A DNA stretch of 64,000 nucleotides from NCBI GenBank assembly GCA_016703895.1, contig JADJBE010000005.1, positions 196,814 through 260,813 of the forward strand, written 5' to 3'. A model generated the notes under the pieces. That model did not search any database. It was not told the DNA's origin and saw only the letters and a list, made by a program, of their open reading frames with translations. Positions 18,640 through 28,355 of the stretch are shown piece by piece (position 1 is the stretch's first letter; each line of letters begins with the position of its first letter). The translations under genes and the position numbers were made by a program. This stretch comes from Pseudomonadota bacterium. Its GTDB lineage: Bacteria > Pseudomonadota > Gammaproteobacteria > Steroidobacterales > Steroidobacteraceae.

Positions 18640-19277
18640 TTCTTCTGCTTCCCCATTCGGGCTTTGATCTTGTCCTGCAACTGCTCGATGGCGGTCTCCT
18701 GATAAAAGTCGCTCGTCTGCTGATCGGCCGCGGCGAGAAACCGCTGCATTTCCTCCAGGTCCTGCTTGACCGCACAACCCTTGAATTCCCCTTTGAGCGA
18801 CCAGAACGGGAAGCCGATCTGTCCTGCGATCCGTCCATAGAGCGCTGAACGTCGCACCAGTTCGCCAGCAAGGCAAGGATCTTTGGTCGCCTTGTTCATG
18901 CCAGTGAGATGCAGCAAGCCATATACGAAGAGCGCCTGGGGATAGTCGGTTGCCAATGCGACATCCCGATACGGTACCGCCTTCTCGCCTTGTCCGCTGT
19001 AGCCGTAGACACGACCTAGTTGGTAATTCAAGCGCGGATTCGACGGGTCTCTCGCGACCGCAACTTGACAGGCAGCGATTGCGGCAGGTAAGTCCATCTG
19101 CGATTTGCTAAGTCCCGGCGAGACTCTCAGTGGATCATCCGCATGGGCCGCCAATACGTCACAACCTGTCACAGCTTGCGAGTACTTGCTGACATCGAAC
19201 TTCAGCGTCTCATCTGCCTGGGTACTCGAGGCAAACAACAGACCAATCGCTAGTGTCGACAAAAATTGGCTTTTCAT
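18636..19277 (-). CDS. periplasmic TPR/Sel1-like repeat protein, set 1
   Basis: 213 residues with a Sec signal peptide (MKSQFLSTLAIGLLFASS). The mature protein has a CDVLAAHADDP start, then helical repeats: LNYQLGRVYGYSGQGEKA and ALFVYGLLHLTG. That is the TPR/Sel1 solenoid pattern, with several Cys that may pair in the periplasm. AGGGA precedes the ATG. It lies between a TonB receptor gene (upstream, 18 bases) and the Tat flavoprotein gene (ATGA overlap), so it is a middle gene of an operon. Its paralogue at 26824 shares the pattern C-D-L-A-H-DDP-R-GL and also neighbours a TonB receptor, suggesting a role tied to these receptors. Confidence 0.75.
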   Translation of the reverse strand: MKSQFLSTLAIGLLFASSTQADETLKFDVSKYSQAVTGCDVLAAHADDPLRVSPGLSKSQMDLPAAIAACQVAVARDPSNPRLNYQLGRVYGYSGQGEKAVPYRDVALATDYPQALFVYGLLHLTGMNKATKDPCLAGELVRRSALYGRIAGQIGFPFWSLKGEFKGCAVKQDLEEMQRFLAAADQQTSDFYQETAIEQLQDKIKARMGKQKK

Positions 19278-19295
19278 TGTATTCCCTGTGGGTAG

Positions 19296-21617
19296 CTAGA
19301 AATCTACGCTGACTCTGAGCCCGAACTTGCGCGGGTCCGCCGGCACGACGTTAGTCACGAAGTTGTTCAGGTTGAAGTTGCCCAGCGTGAAGTCCGTGAA
19401 CCTTGCGGCGGACTGATAGTTGTCATCATCAAAAAGGTTGGTGGCGAACGCTTCGATCCGAACGCGATCCAGGATGACCCCACCACGCAAGTTAGCCCGC
19501 AACGAGTCGGGATTACGCGCGAGATTGAACGCTTCGTCCCACGCAGTGCCGGTGTAGATCAGGTCGGCGCGCGCAAACCAATCTCTCGATTCACCGAAAG
19601 GCGCGACGTAGTCGGCGCTCAACGTCCCGGAGAACTCCGGGAAACGTGGCGTCTCATTCCCGGCGACGTCACTAACACCTGTGACGCGCTGGCAGAAGCC
19701 GCAGATGAACTCGTCGTACTCCGACTTCGCCCAGTTGAATGTGGTGCCAATCGTAAGCTCAGGCGTGGCGCGCCAGCGAGCCTCGAGTTCAAGACCGCTT
19801 AACGACGTCTGACCAGCGGCGATCGTAACCGGCACCGTTCGCACGCCCGCAGGATTGGTCAGATCAGTGATCACCGCGGTCGTGCGTGTCTGCTGGTTGA
19901 GCCAGTCCATGAAATAGATCGCGGCATTCAACTGCAGGCGTCGGTCGAACAGGCTCTGCTTCAGACCGACTTCGTAGTTCTTGAGTTCTTCCTCACCCAC
20001 AAAGGTAGTCGCGCCCGTCTGTGCCTGTGCTTCAGCCGCTTGCGACGGCGAGAGTGCGATCAGGTTGCTGTTGAAATCGCCTGGTTTGTTACCCTTGGCG
20101 TACGTCACGTACAGATTGGTTTCGTCCGTCGGCTGCCATTGCAAAATGACGCGCGGCAGAAAATTGCTGTAACTCTTCTTCAGCGCCGTGTTGCCGACCG
20201 TGCCCTGATCCGTCTCGTCTCGCTGGTAGCGCGCTTCGAGACTCAGATTCCATTGATCGGTCAGATCGTATGAGACCGAACCGAAAACGGCCTTGGTATC
20301 CACAAACGTCGTCGAAACCGTCTGGTTGATGAAAAAGCCCATCGGAAAGGCGGCATTGGGATAGAGGTAGCCAATCGACGCGCCATTGGGAGTGGAGAAA
20401 TCTAGCGAGAAGTATGACAGGCCTACCATCCACTTCAGCCGATCCTGCCGTTGCGACAACCGCAGTTCGGCGCTGCGATCGAGCATCTCCTGGAAATGCG
20501 CCTCTAGCCAGATCTGTCGCGGCGTGAAATCGAGATCCATGATGCGCCGCTGTGCAATAGAGCCATAGGAACCCGCAAAGGACAGCGTCAGGTCCCGTGG
20601 CAGTAACCACTCGCCGCTCAAGCTGTACTGATGTGAATCGCGCCGCAGTCCGAGATGATCGAGCTGTGGCCCACGTGTCAGCGCCTCGCTGTTGCGGCTA
20701 TTGTTGACATAGATGTCGAACGGAACCGGATCAAGAATCGTGTTCGTGTTGGGGCGGCTGACGATCGGCAGATCACCGCAGATGTAAGTCACACCGCCTG
20801 GGAAGAACGGTCCGCAATTGTGATAGTCGCTCGTCAACGCAAACGTGGTCGCCGGTCCGTCATCATCCTCTGCGACGTGTGCGCGGAAGCTGAGCGTAAA
20901 CTGGTCCGTCGGCCGCCAGCGAACCGTACCGTCGACAGACTTGGTCTCTTCCGCACCCAGACGGCCGCCGTCTACCGCGCTGCGAAAACGGCCATCCCGC
21001 GTATAGTAACGCGCTGTCAGCCGTGCCGCCAGACGCTCCGTGACGATCGGGCCCTCGATGCTGCCGGTGACATCGAACTCGCCATCCTCGGCCATGGTCA
21101 GCGCTGCGCGGCCCCCGAACTCGTCTCCAACCTGGCGAGTGATAAAGTTCACTGCGCCGCCGAATGTCGTGCGACCAAAGTAGGCGCTCTGGGGCCCTTT
21201 GATGACTTCGACGCGTTCGACTTCCTCGAGACTGATGCTGGACAGACCTCCCGACACATAAATGCCGTCCACGAAGGCCGAGGCCAGCGCGCGAGTCGGT
21301 GTGATGTCGTTAGTGTCCATACCACGGAAACGAATCACTGACTCGGAACGACCACCTCGCTGACTACCCTGCTCGCCATAGTTCAAGCCGGGGCTGAAAG
21401 CTGAGATGTCGGTCAACGATCTCAGACCAGCGCGCTCGATGTCGGCTTTGCTGAATGCCGTGACAGTCAGTGGGACGTCTTGCAGGGTCTCAACCTGCTT
21501 GCGGGCCGTGACCGTGATTTCTTCCAGCCCACCCGTATCCTGTTGCGCAAATAGCAGCGGAGCGTGAATCATCGCGAGCCCGACCAGCGTCAGGCGGCAT
21601 GTCATACGTTGCAGCAA
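19296..21617 (-). CDS. TonB-dependent outer-membrane receptor, set 1
   Basis: About 773 residues: signal peptide, TonB-box-like EEITVTARKQ, plug domain (RFRGMDTNDITP, VEVIKGPQSAYFGRTTFGGAVN), and a 22-strand barrel ending LRVSVDF with a terminal Phe. It should import a large or scarce ligand across the outer membrane with TonB-ExbBD energy. The best start is TTG 21617, 6 bases after AGGAG; ATG 21605 is the alternative. It heads the operon receptor / repeat protein / flavoprotein / M24 peptidase. The promoter region shares a lux-box-like palindrome with the luxR locus. Ligand unknown; the nearby catabolic genes suggest a carbon source rather than iron. Confidence 0.9.
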   Translation of the reverse strand: MLQRMTCRLTLVGLAMIHAPLLFAQQDTGGLEEITVTARKQVETLQDVPLTVTAFSKADIERAGLRSLTDISAFSPGLNYGEQGSQRGGRSESVIRFRGMDTNDITPTRALASAFVDGIYVSGGLSSISLEEVERVEVIKGPQSAYFGRTTFGGAVNFITRQVGDEFGGRAALTMAEDGEFDVTGSIEGPIVTERLAARLTARYYTRDGRFRSAVDGGRLGAEETKSVDGTVRWRPTDQFTLSFRAHVAEDDDGPATTFALTSDYHNCGPFFPGGVTYICGDLPIVSRPNTNTILDPVPFDIYVNNSRNSEALTRGPQLDHLGLRRDSHQYSLSGEWLLPRDLTLSFAGSYGSIAQRRIMDLDFTPRQIWLEAHFQEMLDRSAELRLSQRQDRLKWMVGLSYFSLDFSTPNGASIGYLYPNAAFPMGFFINQTVSTTFVDTKAVFGSVSYDLTDQWNLSLEARYQRDETDQGTVGNTALKKSYSNFLPRVILQWQPTDETNLYVTYAKGNKPGDFNSNLIALSPSQAAEAQAQTGATTFVGEEELKNYEVGLKQSLFDRRLQLNAAIYFMDWLNQQTRTTAVITDLTNPAGVRTVPVTIAAGQTSLSGLELEARWRATPELTIGTTFNWAKSEYDEFICGFCQRVTGVSDVAGNETPRFPEFSGTLSADYVAPFGESRDWFARADLIYTGTAWDEAFNLARNPDSLRANLRGGVILDRVRIEAFATNLFDDDNYQSAARFTDFTLGNFNLNNFVTNVVPADPRKFGLRVSVDF

Positions 21618-21708
21618 TTTTTTCTCCTGATTATCATTTGGCTGCGGAACCAACCCTTTGTCGCACACAGTCCGAGTCCTTTTTAGTGCTTCGGTGTCAT
21701 CCGCACTA

Positions 21709-21724
21709 CTACCAGATTCGGTAG
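21709..21724. promoter_or_regulatory. lux-box-like operator, site 1
   Basis: CTACC-AGATTC-GGTAG sits between the divergent TonB-receptor gene and the Tat-flavoprotein gene. It fits the LuxR-family box form CT-N12-AG. A 27-base stretch around it differs at only two positions from site 2 at 27498-27513, and weaker similarity continues about 25 bases to the left. A LuxR-type regulator is encoded at 27569. That this regulator binds here is inference. Confidence 0.6.
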
Positions 21725-21821
21725 GTATTCAAGCCCCCGTTCCGATCGCATACTGGGGTCGTGCGCCGGCTGGATAGTCCGGGACCCGCACGCGGTCTGT
21801 TGACCAAAATAGAGGGATTTA

Positions 21822-23318
21822 ATGAAGCGTCGTACTTTTCTCGGCTCAGCGCTCGCCAGCGCCGCAGCCACTGCGATCGGTCGCCAGGCACGTGCGGCCG
21901 AGGCCGCTGCCAAACGATGGGATTATCTGATCATCGGCGCAGGCAGCGCTGGATTGCCAGCGGCGATCTTCGCGGCGCGGCGCGGCGCGAGCGTTTTGCT
22001 CGTGGATGCCGCGCAGGACATCGGCGGTACCCTGCACCTGTCGGCGGGGCAGTTGTGCGGCGCTGGTACTCGCGCCCAGGCTGCCAAGGGCATTGTCGAT
22101 TCACCCGACCTACATTTTGCGGATATCATGCGATTGTCAAACGGGAAGGCAGACCCGATGATCGCGCGGCTCGTCGCTGACAACGCTGCCGAGACAGTCA
22201 ACTGGCTATTGGACGCCGGCCTCACACCGGTTGCTGGGCACCCCATCACCGGGCATAGCGGGCGTCCCGGATACGCGGTTGCGCGCTTTCTGTGGGATAA
22301 GGGCGAGGCCCGCGCCATTCTCGCTATTCTGCGCCGTGAATTGGCGGTACTGCTGGCCGAAGGCCGAGTGACCTTACAACTCGATACGCGCATCAGTGCG
22401 CTGGTAGCGGATGCTGATGGCGCGGTCACGGGTGCTCTTGCGCGGGTGGGTAGCGACGAGCTGTCGTTCAGCGCTCAGCGCACAGTCCTGACAACCGGCG
22501 GTTACGCGATGAACCCGACGTTGTTCGAGAGGTTGATCGATCGGCCGGCCTATGCCGCCACGTCCTATCCGTTCTCGCAGGGAGATGGGCTGCAGATGGT
22601 CACGGCGGCAGGTGGCGCATTGCGCGGTCGTGACCTGCACCGCTCCGGCACGGGTTCGATCCTGACGGGCGATCACTTTCCGGCCAAGGTCTATGCCCGT
22701 TTCAATACGCGGCCGGACCTGCGGCAACCCTGGGAGATCTGGGTGAATGACGCGGGCGAGCGCTTCGTGCGCGAGGATGCGCCGGAGAACTACGATCGCG
22801 AACTGGCATTGTATCGGCAGCCACAGCTGCGTTACCGTATCGTCTTCGATCAAAGCATTCTCAACGCTGCGCCGTCAGGCATCCCGGACTGGACGCGCGA
22901 AAAACTACTCAGTCACTTTGGCACGCACCGCATGTTTGCCGCTGCCGATTCGCTGAGTTCACTCGCTAACAAGATTGGTGTCGATTCAGTGGCGCTCGCC
23001 AGGACTGTACGTGACTACAATGCGGCGGTTAGTAGCGGCCACGATCCGCTCGGGCGACAGTACTTGCCCCGTCCCATTGCGCAGCCACCCTACTATGCCA
23101 TTACCCATCTTGGGCATTCGGCCACGTCCTCGGCCGGAGTGATCGTGGATCGCAAGATGCGCGTGCTCCGCAGCGACGGCACGCCGATAACAAACCTGTA
23201 CGCAGCAGGCGAAGTACTCGGCAGTGGCGCGACGGTCGGCGATGCTTTTGTGCCCGGCATGATGCTCACGCCGGCACTCACTTTCGGTCGGCTACTCGGG
23301 CAGGATCGCCTGGGTTAA
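21822..23318 (+). CDS. Tat-exported FAD-dependent oxidoreductase, set 2 paralogue
   Basis: 498 residues with a classical Tat signal (MKRRTFLGSALASAAATA). FAD binding is shown by IIGAGSAGLPAAIFAARRG and the C-terminal LYAAGEVLGSGATVGDAFV...MMLTPALTFGR. It keeps VNDAGERFVREDAP in the substrate domain and has no haem-binding motif. It belongs to the same subfamily as 17110-18639, so both are probably periplasmic C=C reductases or dehydrogenases acting on the imported substrate. GAGGGA precedes the ATG. It is transcribed alone, divergently from TonB receptor 1, from the region that holds lux-box-like site 1. Confidence 0.85.
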   Translation: MKRRTFLGSALASAAATAIGRQARAAEAAAKRWDYLIIGAGSAGLPAAIFAARRGASVLLVDAAQDIGGTLHLSAGQLCGAGTRAQAAKGIVDSPDLHFADIMRLSNGKADPMIARLVADNAAETVNWLLDAGLTPVAGHPITGHSGRPGYAVARFLWDKGEARAILAILRRELAVLLAEGRVTLQLDTRISALVADADGAVTGALARVGSDELSFSAQRTVLTTGGYAMNPTLFERLIDRPAYAATSYPFSQGDGLQMVTAAGGALRGRDLHRSGTGSILTGDHFPAKVYARFNTRPDLRQPWEIWVNDAGERFVREDAPENYDRELALYRQPQLRYRIVFDQSILNAAPSGIPDWTREKLLSHFGTHRMFAAADSLSSLANKIGVDSVALARTVRDYNAAVSSGHDPLGRQYLPRPIAQPPYYAITHLGHSATSSAGVIVDRKMRVLRSDGTPITNLYAAGEVLGSGATVGDAFVPGMMLTPALTFGRLLGQDRLG

Positions 23319-23333
23319 CGGTTTCTGCTCCGC

Positions 23334-24240
23334 TCATCGATCCAGCCACTTACGCATTTCTCGTGCGTAGAGCGGTGAACCTGTCTCAAACACTCGCGAC
23401 TCAACACGCAGCTCGGGCAGCTCGACGTACGTCGCGCTGGGCAGGAGCTGCTGATGGGCACGCCGCGTGTCCTCCAGCAGCATCTCGTGCGGCTCGACTA
23501 TCAGCACGGGCTGCGTGATCTTGGGCAGTCGCTCTTCGACTGGCCAGTTCCACACGGCGTGGTAGGCAAACCACCAGTAGCCAAGCGCCTTGGTATCTTC
23601 GTGGAAAAGGCGCTGGGCGCGTTGCAGCGTCACCCCAGGCTCGCGGGTTGTAACGATTCGATACCAGCGGTTCAACAGGCGCGTCGCATCCTCCGGGAAC
23701 GAATACTCTTTTGGGAGCGCATCAAGAATCTGCTGCCTCTCTGCCGGACTCTTGAAAGCTATGCCGCTTAGAACCACCCGCCGTACGAGGTCGGGTCGCG
23801 ATACAGCCAATTCGGATGCGATGTAGGCACCGGTGTGAAAGCCGAAAACGTCCACTTTGTTCTTATGGGATCCCCGTAACCCAATGCCTCAATCGCGTCA
23901 GCCATCGAACCGGCGACTTGCTCCATGGTTGGTGGCACCGGGGTCGATCCGAGCCGCCGTAACCCGGCGTGTCGATTGCGATGGCAACACGATCGCGACC
24001 CAAGTCGGACAGCAGGAACTCGTACTCGACACCAGACTTCGGATTCTGGTGGAAAAACACGATCGGCGCGTGCTTCGGCGTCGCCCCCGCGGGCGTGACA
24101 ATATAGTAGTGCATCTGCCCGAAGCGCCCGTCGACATACCCTCGTCGGACCGTCGCGTCCGACTGGTCGGCGGCGAATGTCGGAGCGATCAGCAGGATGA
24201 GCGAGAGCGGCAGTAAACAGTTCGCAATTCTGGCCGTCAT
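23334..24240 (-). CDS. secreted alpha/beta hydrolase, frameshifted twice
   Basis: From ATG 24240 a Sec signal peptide (MTARIANCLLPLSLILL) leads into an alpha/beta-hydrolase fold: IVFFHQNPKSGVEYEFLL, then AIDTPGYGGSD. The frame is lost near 23950 and regained near 23868. In the intervening frame the sequence continues sensibly (EQVAGSMADAIEALGYGDP), then NKVDVFGFHTGAYIASELA and a C-terminal PVLIVEPHEML. Both breaks fit one-base deletions in C runs, so the gene is probably intact in the cell. The nucleophile elbow reads GFHTGA, with His in place of Ser in G-x-S-x-G, which is odd. It follows TonB receptor 2 on the same strand. Confidence 0.68.
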
Positions 24241-24263
24241 TTCTCGTCTCCGGCAGGAGTCAT

Positions 24264-26785
24264 TCAGAACGAGTAGTTGACGCGGATACCGAAGTCCCGC
24301 TTGTCGAGCGGCGATACGGCGATGCCCTGCTTGGCTGACAGTAGCGGCGCCTGAAAAGGCGAGGAGAAGTCCGAGAACCGGGCACCGGTCATCCAAGCGT
24401 CTTCATCGGTCAGATTGCGGACATACGCCTCGACTCGATAGCGACCTGTATCAAAGCCAGCTCGCAAGTTAACCAGTGTGTACGCCTCCATGTAGGCGAG
24501 GTTGGACTCATCCGCAAAAGACTTACCCTGGTAATTGACGTCGAGTCGGACAAAGGAATCCACACTGCGCACTTGAAAGTTCTGCGTGGCCGAGACGCTG
24601 CCACTCCATTTCGGCTGTCGCGGGGTTTGCCGACCTTTCATCTGGTTGAAACCCGCTATCGGCTCGACGAAATTGAAGATGTAATCGTCATAGGTAGCGT
24701 CGATGTAGGCCAGAGTTGCCTGCACGGACAAATTGTCCGTCACCGCAAGACCTGACTCGAGCTCCAGCCCGTTGATCGTTGCGTCGCCTGGTAGCAGCAC
24801 GCTGCGCGTCAGGAACAAGGGGACAAGAACGCCGCCAGCGTCTGGCGTCCGCTTTGGCGCGCCGACCACTTGGCCCTGCGCGGGATTACAGCCGATGGTT
24901 CGCGCGGCAATCTCCGCCGCACGGCATGTTTCATTGATCGCGTAGGCGCTGCGCCCCTTGATGTTCTGCCACGTGTTGTGGAACAGCGCGAGACTGAATT
25001 GCAGCCGATCATCGAGCAGGCGCTGCTTCCACCCAAGCTCCCAGGCTTCCAGCGTCTCGGCGGGCAGCGATTCAGCCAAACGGGAATCCTGGGCCAGGTA
25101 CTGCGCGCGCTCCCTCTCGTCCGCGTTGATGAAGAATGTATTGAAGTCGCCGGCGATCTGTCCTTCGGAATAGCTCAAGTACAGGTTCGTATCCTGCAGC
25201 GGACGCCACCGCAGGATTGCGCGCGGCAGGAAGTCGTCGAAGGACTCGCGCAGCCTTACCCCGCCTGGGCTAATCAAGCCCGCGCCCTTGGTGAGCTCAT
25301 CGCTCTGTTGCCGACCTTCAACGCTCAAGGTCAACGTGTCAAGAATGTCGAAATCAAACGCGGCGAAATAACCCACCACTTTCGTTTGATCCGCGCTCTG
25401 CGACAAGTTATTGGAGTTGAGGAGCACCCGACCCGTGCAGGTGGCCGGATCGTCGGTGAGGACCGTGGCAGTCGAGACGCACGATATTGTCGTATCGCCG
25501 CCACCGCCGGACGAAATGAACTCCTGAGTGTAATAGTTAGCACCAATCAGCCAGCGGAATCGGCCACTTTGCGGACTAACCAGGCGCAGCTCGTAACTCT
25601 CGTCGTCCATCACCTGCGGATCGCGTGAAAAGAAAGAGATGCGATCCGTCATGTCGTAGTCGCGGATCCAATTGGCTTGCTGCTCATTGCGTGCGACCGT
25701 CAACGCCAGGTTGTATTCGCCGATCTCGTAGTTGCCGCGAGACTCAAGCGTTCGGTGTTGCGCTTCATGCCGACTTCGGTGACCTGCGGAGCGCCAGCGA
25801 CCAGCGTCGCTGGGTCGAGTTGTCCAGCAGCGATCACAGAATCCGGAATAATTGTGTTAGAGGACACGATTTGGCCTGTGAATACGCGCGCCGAGTCGAT
25901 ATCCGGTACTGGACCGCAGACGTAGCGCCGCGGCTGGCGCGGACCTTGAATCGTGTCGATCGTGAGCCCGGTGCAGTTGTCGTTCAGAATGCCCGAGATG
26001 AAGCCCTGCGCGGCTGGGCCGTCCCGATCCTCGGAGTATGCATAGCGCAGCTTCAACGATAGGGTGTCGATGGGTTGCCACAGCAGCACGCCGTTCACCG
26101 TGCGGGTCTCTTCATCGCCGAGGCGACCACCATCGGTCGCCGACCACTGGCCGCGCTTGTCGTACAGGCGACCGCTCAGGCTGAACGAGAGTCGGTCTTC
26201 GACCAATGGCCCCTCGACGAACACACTGAAATCGTTGTTTTGGCGGCCACTCAACGACACCTGCGCGTCGCCCGAGAATTCCGTCAAGTCTGGATCACGA
26301 GTGATCAGGTTGACGGCACCGCCGAACGTATTGCGACCGAAGTACGCAGCCTGCGGCCCCTTGATGACTTCGACCCGCTCGAGGTCCATCAAGGAGATCG
26401 AGGTGCCTCCGTTCAGCACGTAGATTCCATCGATGAACAGCGCGCCGGTGGCGAAGCTCGGCGAAAACTGCGCAGTGGTTAGGCCGCGGAACTGCAGCTG
26501 TGTGTTGTATCGACCGGGGACCTGATTGCCCTGATTGAAGAACTGAAACCCCGCCGTCAAAGCAGCAACGTCGTCCAGACCCCTTCGCACCGGCCTTGAC
26601 TGGGTCCTCCTCCGTGAACGCCGAGATTGCGACGGGGACTTCAAAAGCGTCTCGTCGCGCTTGCGAGCCGTTACAGTGATCTCCTCCAGCGCTGCTGTTG
26701 CTTCTTGGGCGTGCAGCTCGGCGGTTTGGGTGAGGGCCACAGTGACCGCCAGTACGCTGCATAAGATGTGCTTTGACAATTTCAT
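24264..26785 (-). CDS. TonB-dependent outer-membrane receptor, set 2, frameshifted
   Basis: Begins at ATG 26785 (GGGAG just upstream) with a signal peptide (MKLSKHILCSVLAVTVAL) and a TonB-box-like EEITVTARKRDE. Plug motifs FRGLTTAQFSPSF and VEVIKGPQAAYFGRNTFGGA and a barrel end IRVNYSF are present. Three single-base shifts are seen. Two compensate each other (near 26643 and 26583; the lost frame reads VPVAISAFTEED). One near 25735 splits the barrel (continuation NYEIGEYNLALTVAR fits a missing G in a G run). It is paralogous to receptor 1 and lies between repeat protein 2 and the secreted hydrolase in one operon. An intact protein would be about 840 residues. Confidence 0.85.
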
Positions 26786-26823
26786 TTCTCCCGGCAGGAT
26801 CCTCTGATCGCCGTCTGTGTAAT

Positions 26824-27426
26824 CTATGGTGTGGATACGGGCGTCGACCGCGCGCTCAACCGGCTGCGCAGCTTTTCGATTCGCCCGGCCGAGGCCGTGA
26901 GCGTCACGTGCTCTTCCGCAAGCCGCATGGCATGCTCGAGATCGCCAGCAGTCAGTTTGTAAGAGCACTTCTCGAAGCGCCCATCGAGCGCCTTTTCCAC
27001 GAGATGCGCACCCGACCAGGGGTGCTCGAGCGCGACGCCGCGCAGGAATAGCTCGCCCGCACGACAATCGTCACGCTTGGTGTTGCCGTCCGCCAGTATG
27101 AAGCCGAGCACGAATACGGCCTGCGGATAGCCCGCGTCAGCGGCAATCCTGAGATGCTGCAGGCTTTCCTCAACCTTGGCGGAGTAATAGAGCACGCGAG
27201 CCAGATGGTATTGGGACCGCGCTCGGCGCGAATCCGCTGCGACTGCCGCACGGCAGGCCGTCTCCGCTGCGGCCAGGTCAATTTCCTTTGTTTCGAGCCC
27301 CGCAGTGTTGCGGTTGGGGTCATCAGGGTGGGTGGCCAAGCGGTCACATAGCGTGACTTCCGCGCTGGCGGTATGCGACAGCAGCAGCGTCGCGACTATA
27401 GCTATAGTCCTCGCCAAGTTTGGCAT
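26824..27426 (-). CDS. periplasmic TPR/Sel1-like repeat protein, set 2
   Basis: About 200 residues: a Sec signal peptide (NLARTIAIVATLLLSHTASA) followed by CDRLATHPDDPNR and helical repeats RSQYHLARVLYYSAKVEE and GYPQAVFVLGFILADG. It is the paralogue of 18636-19277. Several in-frame ATGs exist (27444, 27432, 27426); AGGGAG lies 9 bases before 27426, so I chose that one. It is the first gene of the operon with TonB receptor 2 and the secreted hydrolase, divergent from luxR across lux-box-like site 2. A periplasmic accessory role for the receptor or flavoprotein is likely but untested. Confidence 0.72.
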   Translation of the reverse strand: MPNLARTIAIVATLLLSHTASAEVTLCDRLATHPDDPNRNTAGLETKEIDLAAAETACRAAVAADSRRARSQYHLARVLYYSAKVEESLQHLRIAADAGYPQAVFVLGFILADGNTKRDDCRAGELFLRGVALEHPWSGAHLVEKALDGRFEKCSYKLTAGDLEHAMRLAEEHVTLTASAGRIEKLRSRLSARSTPVSTP

Positions 27427-27497
27427 GTACATTGTCTCCCTCATTGAGCGGCGATCCCCGTCCCACCTTTTTTACTGCCTCGATGTAAGCGACACTA

Positions 27498-27513
27498 CTA
27501 CCGGATTCGGTAG
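27498..27513. promoter_or_regulatory. lux-box-like operator, site 2
   Basis: CTACC-GGATTC-GGTAG has perfect CTACCG/CGGTAG arms around GATT and fits CT-N12-AG. It lies between repeat protein 2 and the luxR-type gene, 55 bases before the luxR ATG. The surrounding 27 bases match site 1 at 21709-21724 except at two positions. This location would allow autoregulation of luxR and control of the TonB receptor 2 operon. Confidence 0.62.
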
Positions 27514-27568
27514 GTTTTCCGGCTGCCGACCCAGCTGACCTGGCAATTCCCCGGAGACAGGAGCGCAG

Positions 27569-28355
27569 ATGGATCTTCCCGTACGAGACATAGTCGATCA
27601 GCTGACGTCATCGGCCAACGCCCACGACTGCCTCGACATCTTGGCGGCAACGCCGCAGCGCCTGGGTTTCGACATTGTCGGGTTTCGGGAAGAACTTGAT
27701 CGGCCCATCGCGCCACAACTTTCAAAGATTGGTGCGCGGGATGGTCGTTTCGGCTGGCCAAGCGGCTTCATGAGCCGGCTGGATCGCGGAAAACCTTGGT
27801 CGCCACTTCCTAATCGATCGCCTCATGCGCAAGACCAGCGCGTCTTGCCACTGGACGCTGCCTGCCCCTCAGCAGTCGCTTCCGGCGATGGAGTTCACCA
27901 GTCGTCAGCGTCACAGCATGGAATACATGCGCAAGTTCGATATCCAGCAGGGGCTAACGATCCCGGTGCGACTACCCTTCGACCGCACCGGCTGCGTCAC
28001 CTGGTTCGCAGCGGCAGATAATCGCGTGACGTTTGATCGTCCGCTCGTCGAGCACTTGCAAATTGCGGTGCAACGGTTCTTCGATGGCATCGACCGCTCC
28101 CGTCTGTGGATCGCAACCTCCCCCCTATCACCACGCGAAACGGAATGCTTGCATTGGGCCGCCCGTGGCTTGAGCGACAAGAACATAGCGCGCTTGATCG
28201 ACCGCTCGGCCGACACCGTCACTTTTCATGTCCGATCGTCGATCCGCAAGCTGGACGCAGTGAACAGAACGCACGCGGTCGCGCTGGCGGTGCGCGCTTC
28301 ACTTATCGAACCAACCGATCTCGAGCCAAGTCCCGTTCCGAATCCTCGCAATTGA
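27569..28355 (+). CDS. LuxR-family transcriptional regulator, one frameshift
   Basis: About 260 residues in two frames that join near 27800. The N-terminal part (MDLPVRDIVDQLTSSANAHD) looks like an autoinducer/ligand-binding domain, and the C-terminal part is a LuxR HTH: LSPRETECLHWAARGLSDKN, then IARLIDRSADTVTFHV and KLDAVNRTHAVALAV. AGGAG precedes the ATG. The frame change fits one extra base (W-RHFLIDRLMRK continues). No luxI synthase is in the window, so it may be a LuxR 'solo' sensing a foreign or non-AHL ligand. The symporter gene begins at its stop codon. It is the candidate binder of the two lux-box-like sites. Confidence 0.82.

Noticed and set aside
20655..21341. 228-codon plus-strand open frame opposite TonB receptor 1
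   Set aside because: Shadow of a receptor with intact plug motifs; no family resemblance.
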